Shown here: one piece after another, positions 5,667-5,990 of the stretch
Layout of the letters: each line of letters opens with the position of its first letter
Position numbering within the stretch: the first letter of the stretch is position 1
Assembly: GCA_002402005.2 (NCBI GenBank)
Contig: NVUS02000006.1
Coordinates: forward strand, 1-5,990
Direction: 5' to 3'
From: OCS116 cluster bacterium
GTDB lineage: Bacteria > Pseudomonadota > Alphaproteobacteria > Rhizobiales > OSC116
Length of the DNA: 5,990 bases
Position numbers and translations under genes: made by a program
Notes under the pieces: model-generated
Database searches by the model: none
Seen by the model: only the letters and a program-made list of their open reading frames with translations
Told to the model about the DNA's origin: nothing

Positions 5667-5990
5667 CTCTCGATTTGTTCGATGTTGAAAAACTGGGTTT
5701 TATACGGTGATTTTGGCCGTGTTAGCATGAAGATTGCAACGCCGAGATTTTGTGCGGCGATGAGTTTTGTCGCCAATGTTTCGCCACCGCTATTTTTACA
5801 TATCAGATGGGTGATGTGATGTTGTTGCATCAGTGCGGTTTCGGCGTGCAATTGATAAGGCGGGCGCGATAGTAGGATGTTGAAATTGTCTGGTAATTTT
5901 TGACCATCAAGTTTTGGTGGCTCTATCATCCGCGCCACTATCGGGTGTTTGAGGGATAAAAACGGCACGATATTTTGGCTGCCTATGGTC
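5630..5990 (-). CDS. cobK: Precorrin-6A reductase, C-terminal part (5' end outside window)
   Basis: 119 in-frame codons enter from the right edge (frame set by complement of 5987-5989) and end with TAA at 5632-5630. CobK/CbiJ is an NADPH-dependent reductase converting precorrin-6A to precorrin-6B; full proteins are around 250 residues, so roughly the second half is seen. Diagnostic blocks are ARMIEPP (complement of about 5938-5918), ILLSRPPYQLHAETALM (5878-5828), the CKNSGGE motif (5800-5780) and FMLTRP (5731-5714). GTG at 5968 could be mistaken for a start but is internal, since in-frame residues TIGSQNI precede it. The last 11 or so codons lie antisense to the end of the cupin gene (5630-5666), and no terminator stands between the convergent genes. 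The gene is on the same strand as the cbiX operon but separated from it by the oppositely directed cupin. Confidence 0.9.
   Translation of the reverse strand, partial: TIGSQNIVPFLSLKHPIVARMIEPPKLDGQKLPDNFNILLSRPPYQLHAETALMQQHHITHLICKNSGGETLATKLIAAQNLGVAIFMLTRPKSPYKTQFFNIEQIESYLNNRSLVSPS

Overview
The window is a segment of a cobalamin (vitamin B12) corrin-ring biosynthesis cluster. All six recognisable cob/cbi genes lie on the minus strand, and one unrelated-looking cupin gene lies on the plus strand. The gene set (CobH, CobI, CobJ, CobK, CobL types), the style of the CobH and CobL proteins and the moderate base composition (by eye somewhat below 50% GC) suggest a proteobacterium. An alphaproteobacterium with a lower-GC genome is most likely, but this is inference and no taxonomic marker is present.

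Layout, read in the direction of minus-strand transcription (high to low coordinates). 5990-5630: C-terminal part of cobK (precorrin-6A reductase), cut by the window edge. 5178-5666 (+): a complete single-domain cupin whose 3' end overlaps the cobK 3' end by 37 bp, tail to tail. 5177-4925: the only substantial intergenic region (253 bp), with divergent promoter-like elements, an inverted repeat shared by the two -35 boxes, and hairpin-forming repeats in the probable cbiX leader. 4924-3863: cbiX (long-form sirohydrochlorin cobaltochelatase with MxCxxC motif and His-rich tail). 3866-3234: cobH. 3234-1960: cobL (CbiE-CbiT fusion). 1960-1271: cobI. 1265-1: a CbiG-CobJ fusion, truncated by the left edge.

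From cbiX to cbiG-cobJ the genes are packed like one operon: ATGA overlap, TAATG overlap, TAATG overlap, then a 5-bp gap. Together they would cover cobalt insertion (CbiX), C20 methylation (CobI), C17 methylation with ring contraction (CobJ), ring-A lactone opening (CbiG), precorrin-6A reduction (CobK), C5/C15 methylation with decarboxylation (CobL) and the final methyl shift (CobH). CbiX plus a full-length CbiG are the hallmarks of the early-cobalt ('anaerobic') route, while several of the other proteins are usually named after the late-cobalt ('aerobic') route. Which route operates cannot be settled without CobG/CobZ, CobF/CbiD and CobN, none of which is in view.

I see no tRNA, rRNA, mobile element, CRISPR array or recognisable cobalamin riboswitch. 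The window is mostly a coherent, ordinary metabolic locus. The less ordinary points are the regulatory architecture of the cbiX/cupin intergenic region, the domain fusion and pathway mix, and the His-rich CbiX tail.
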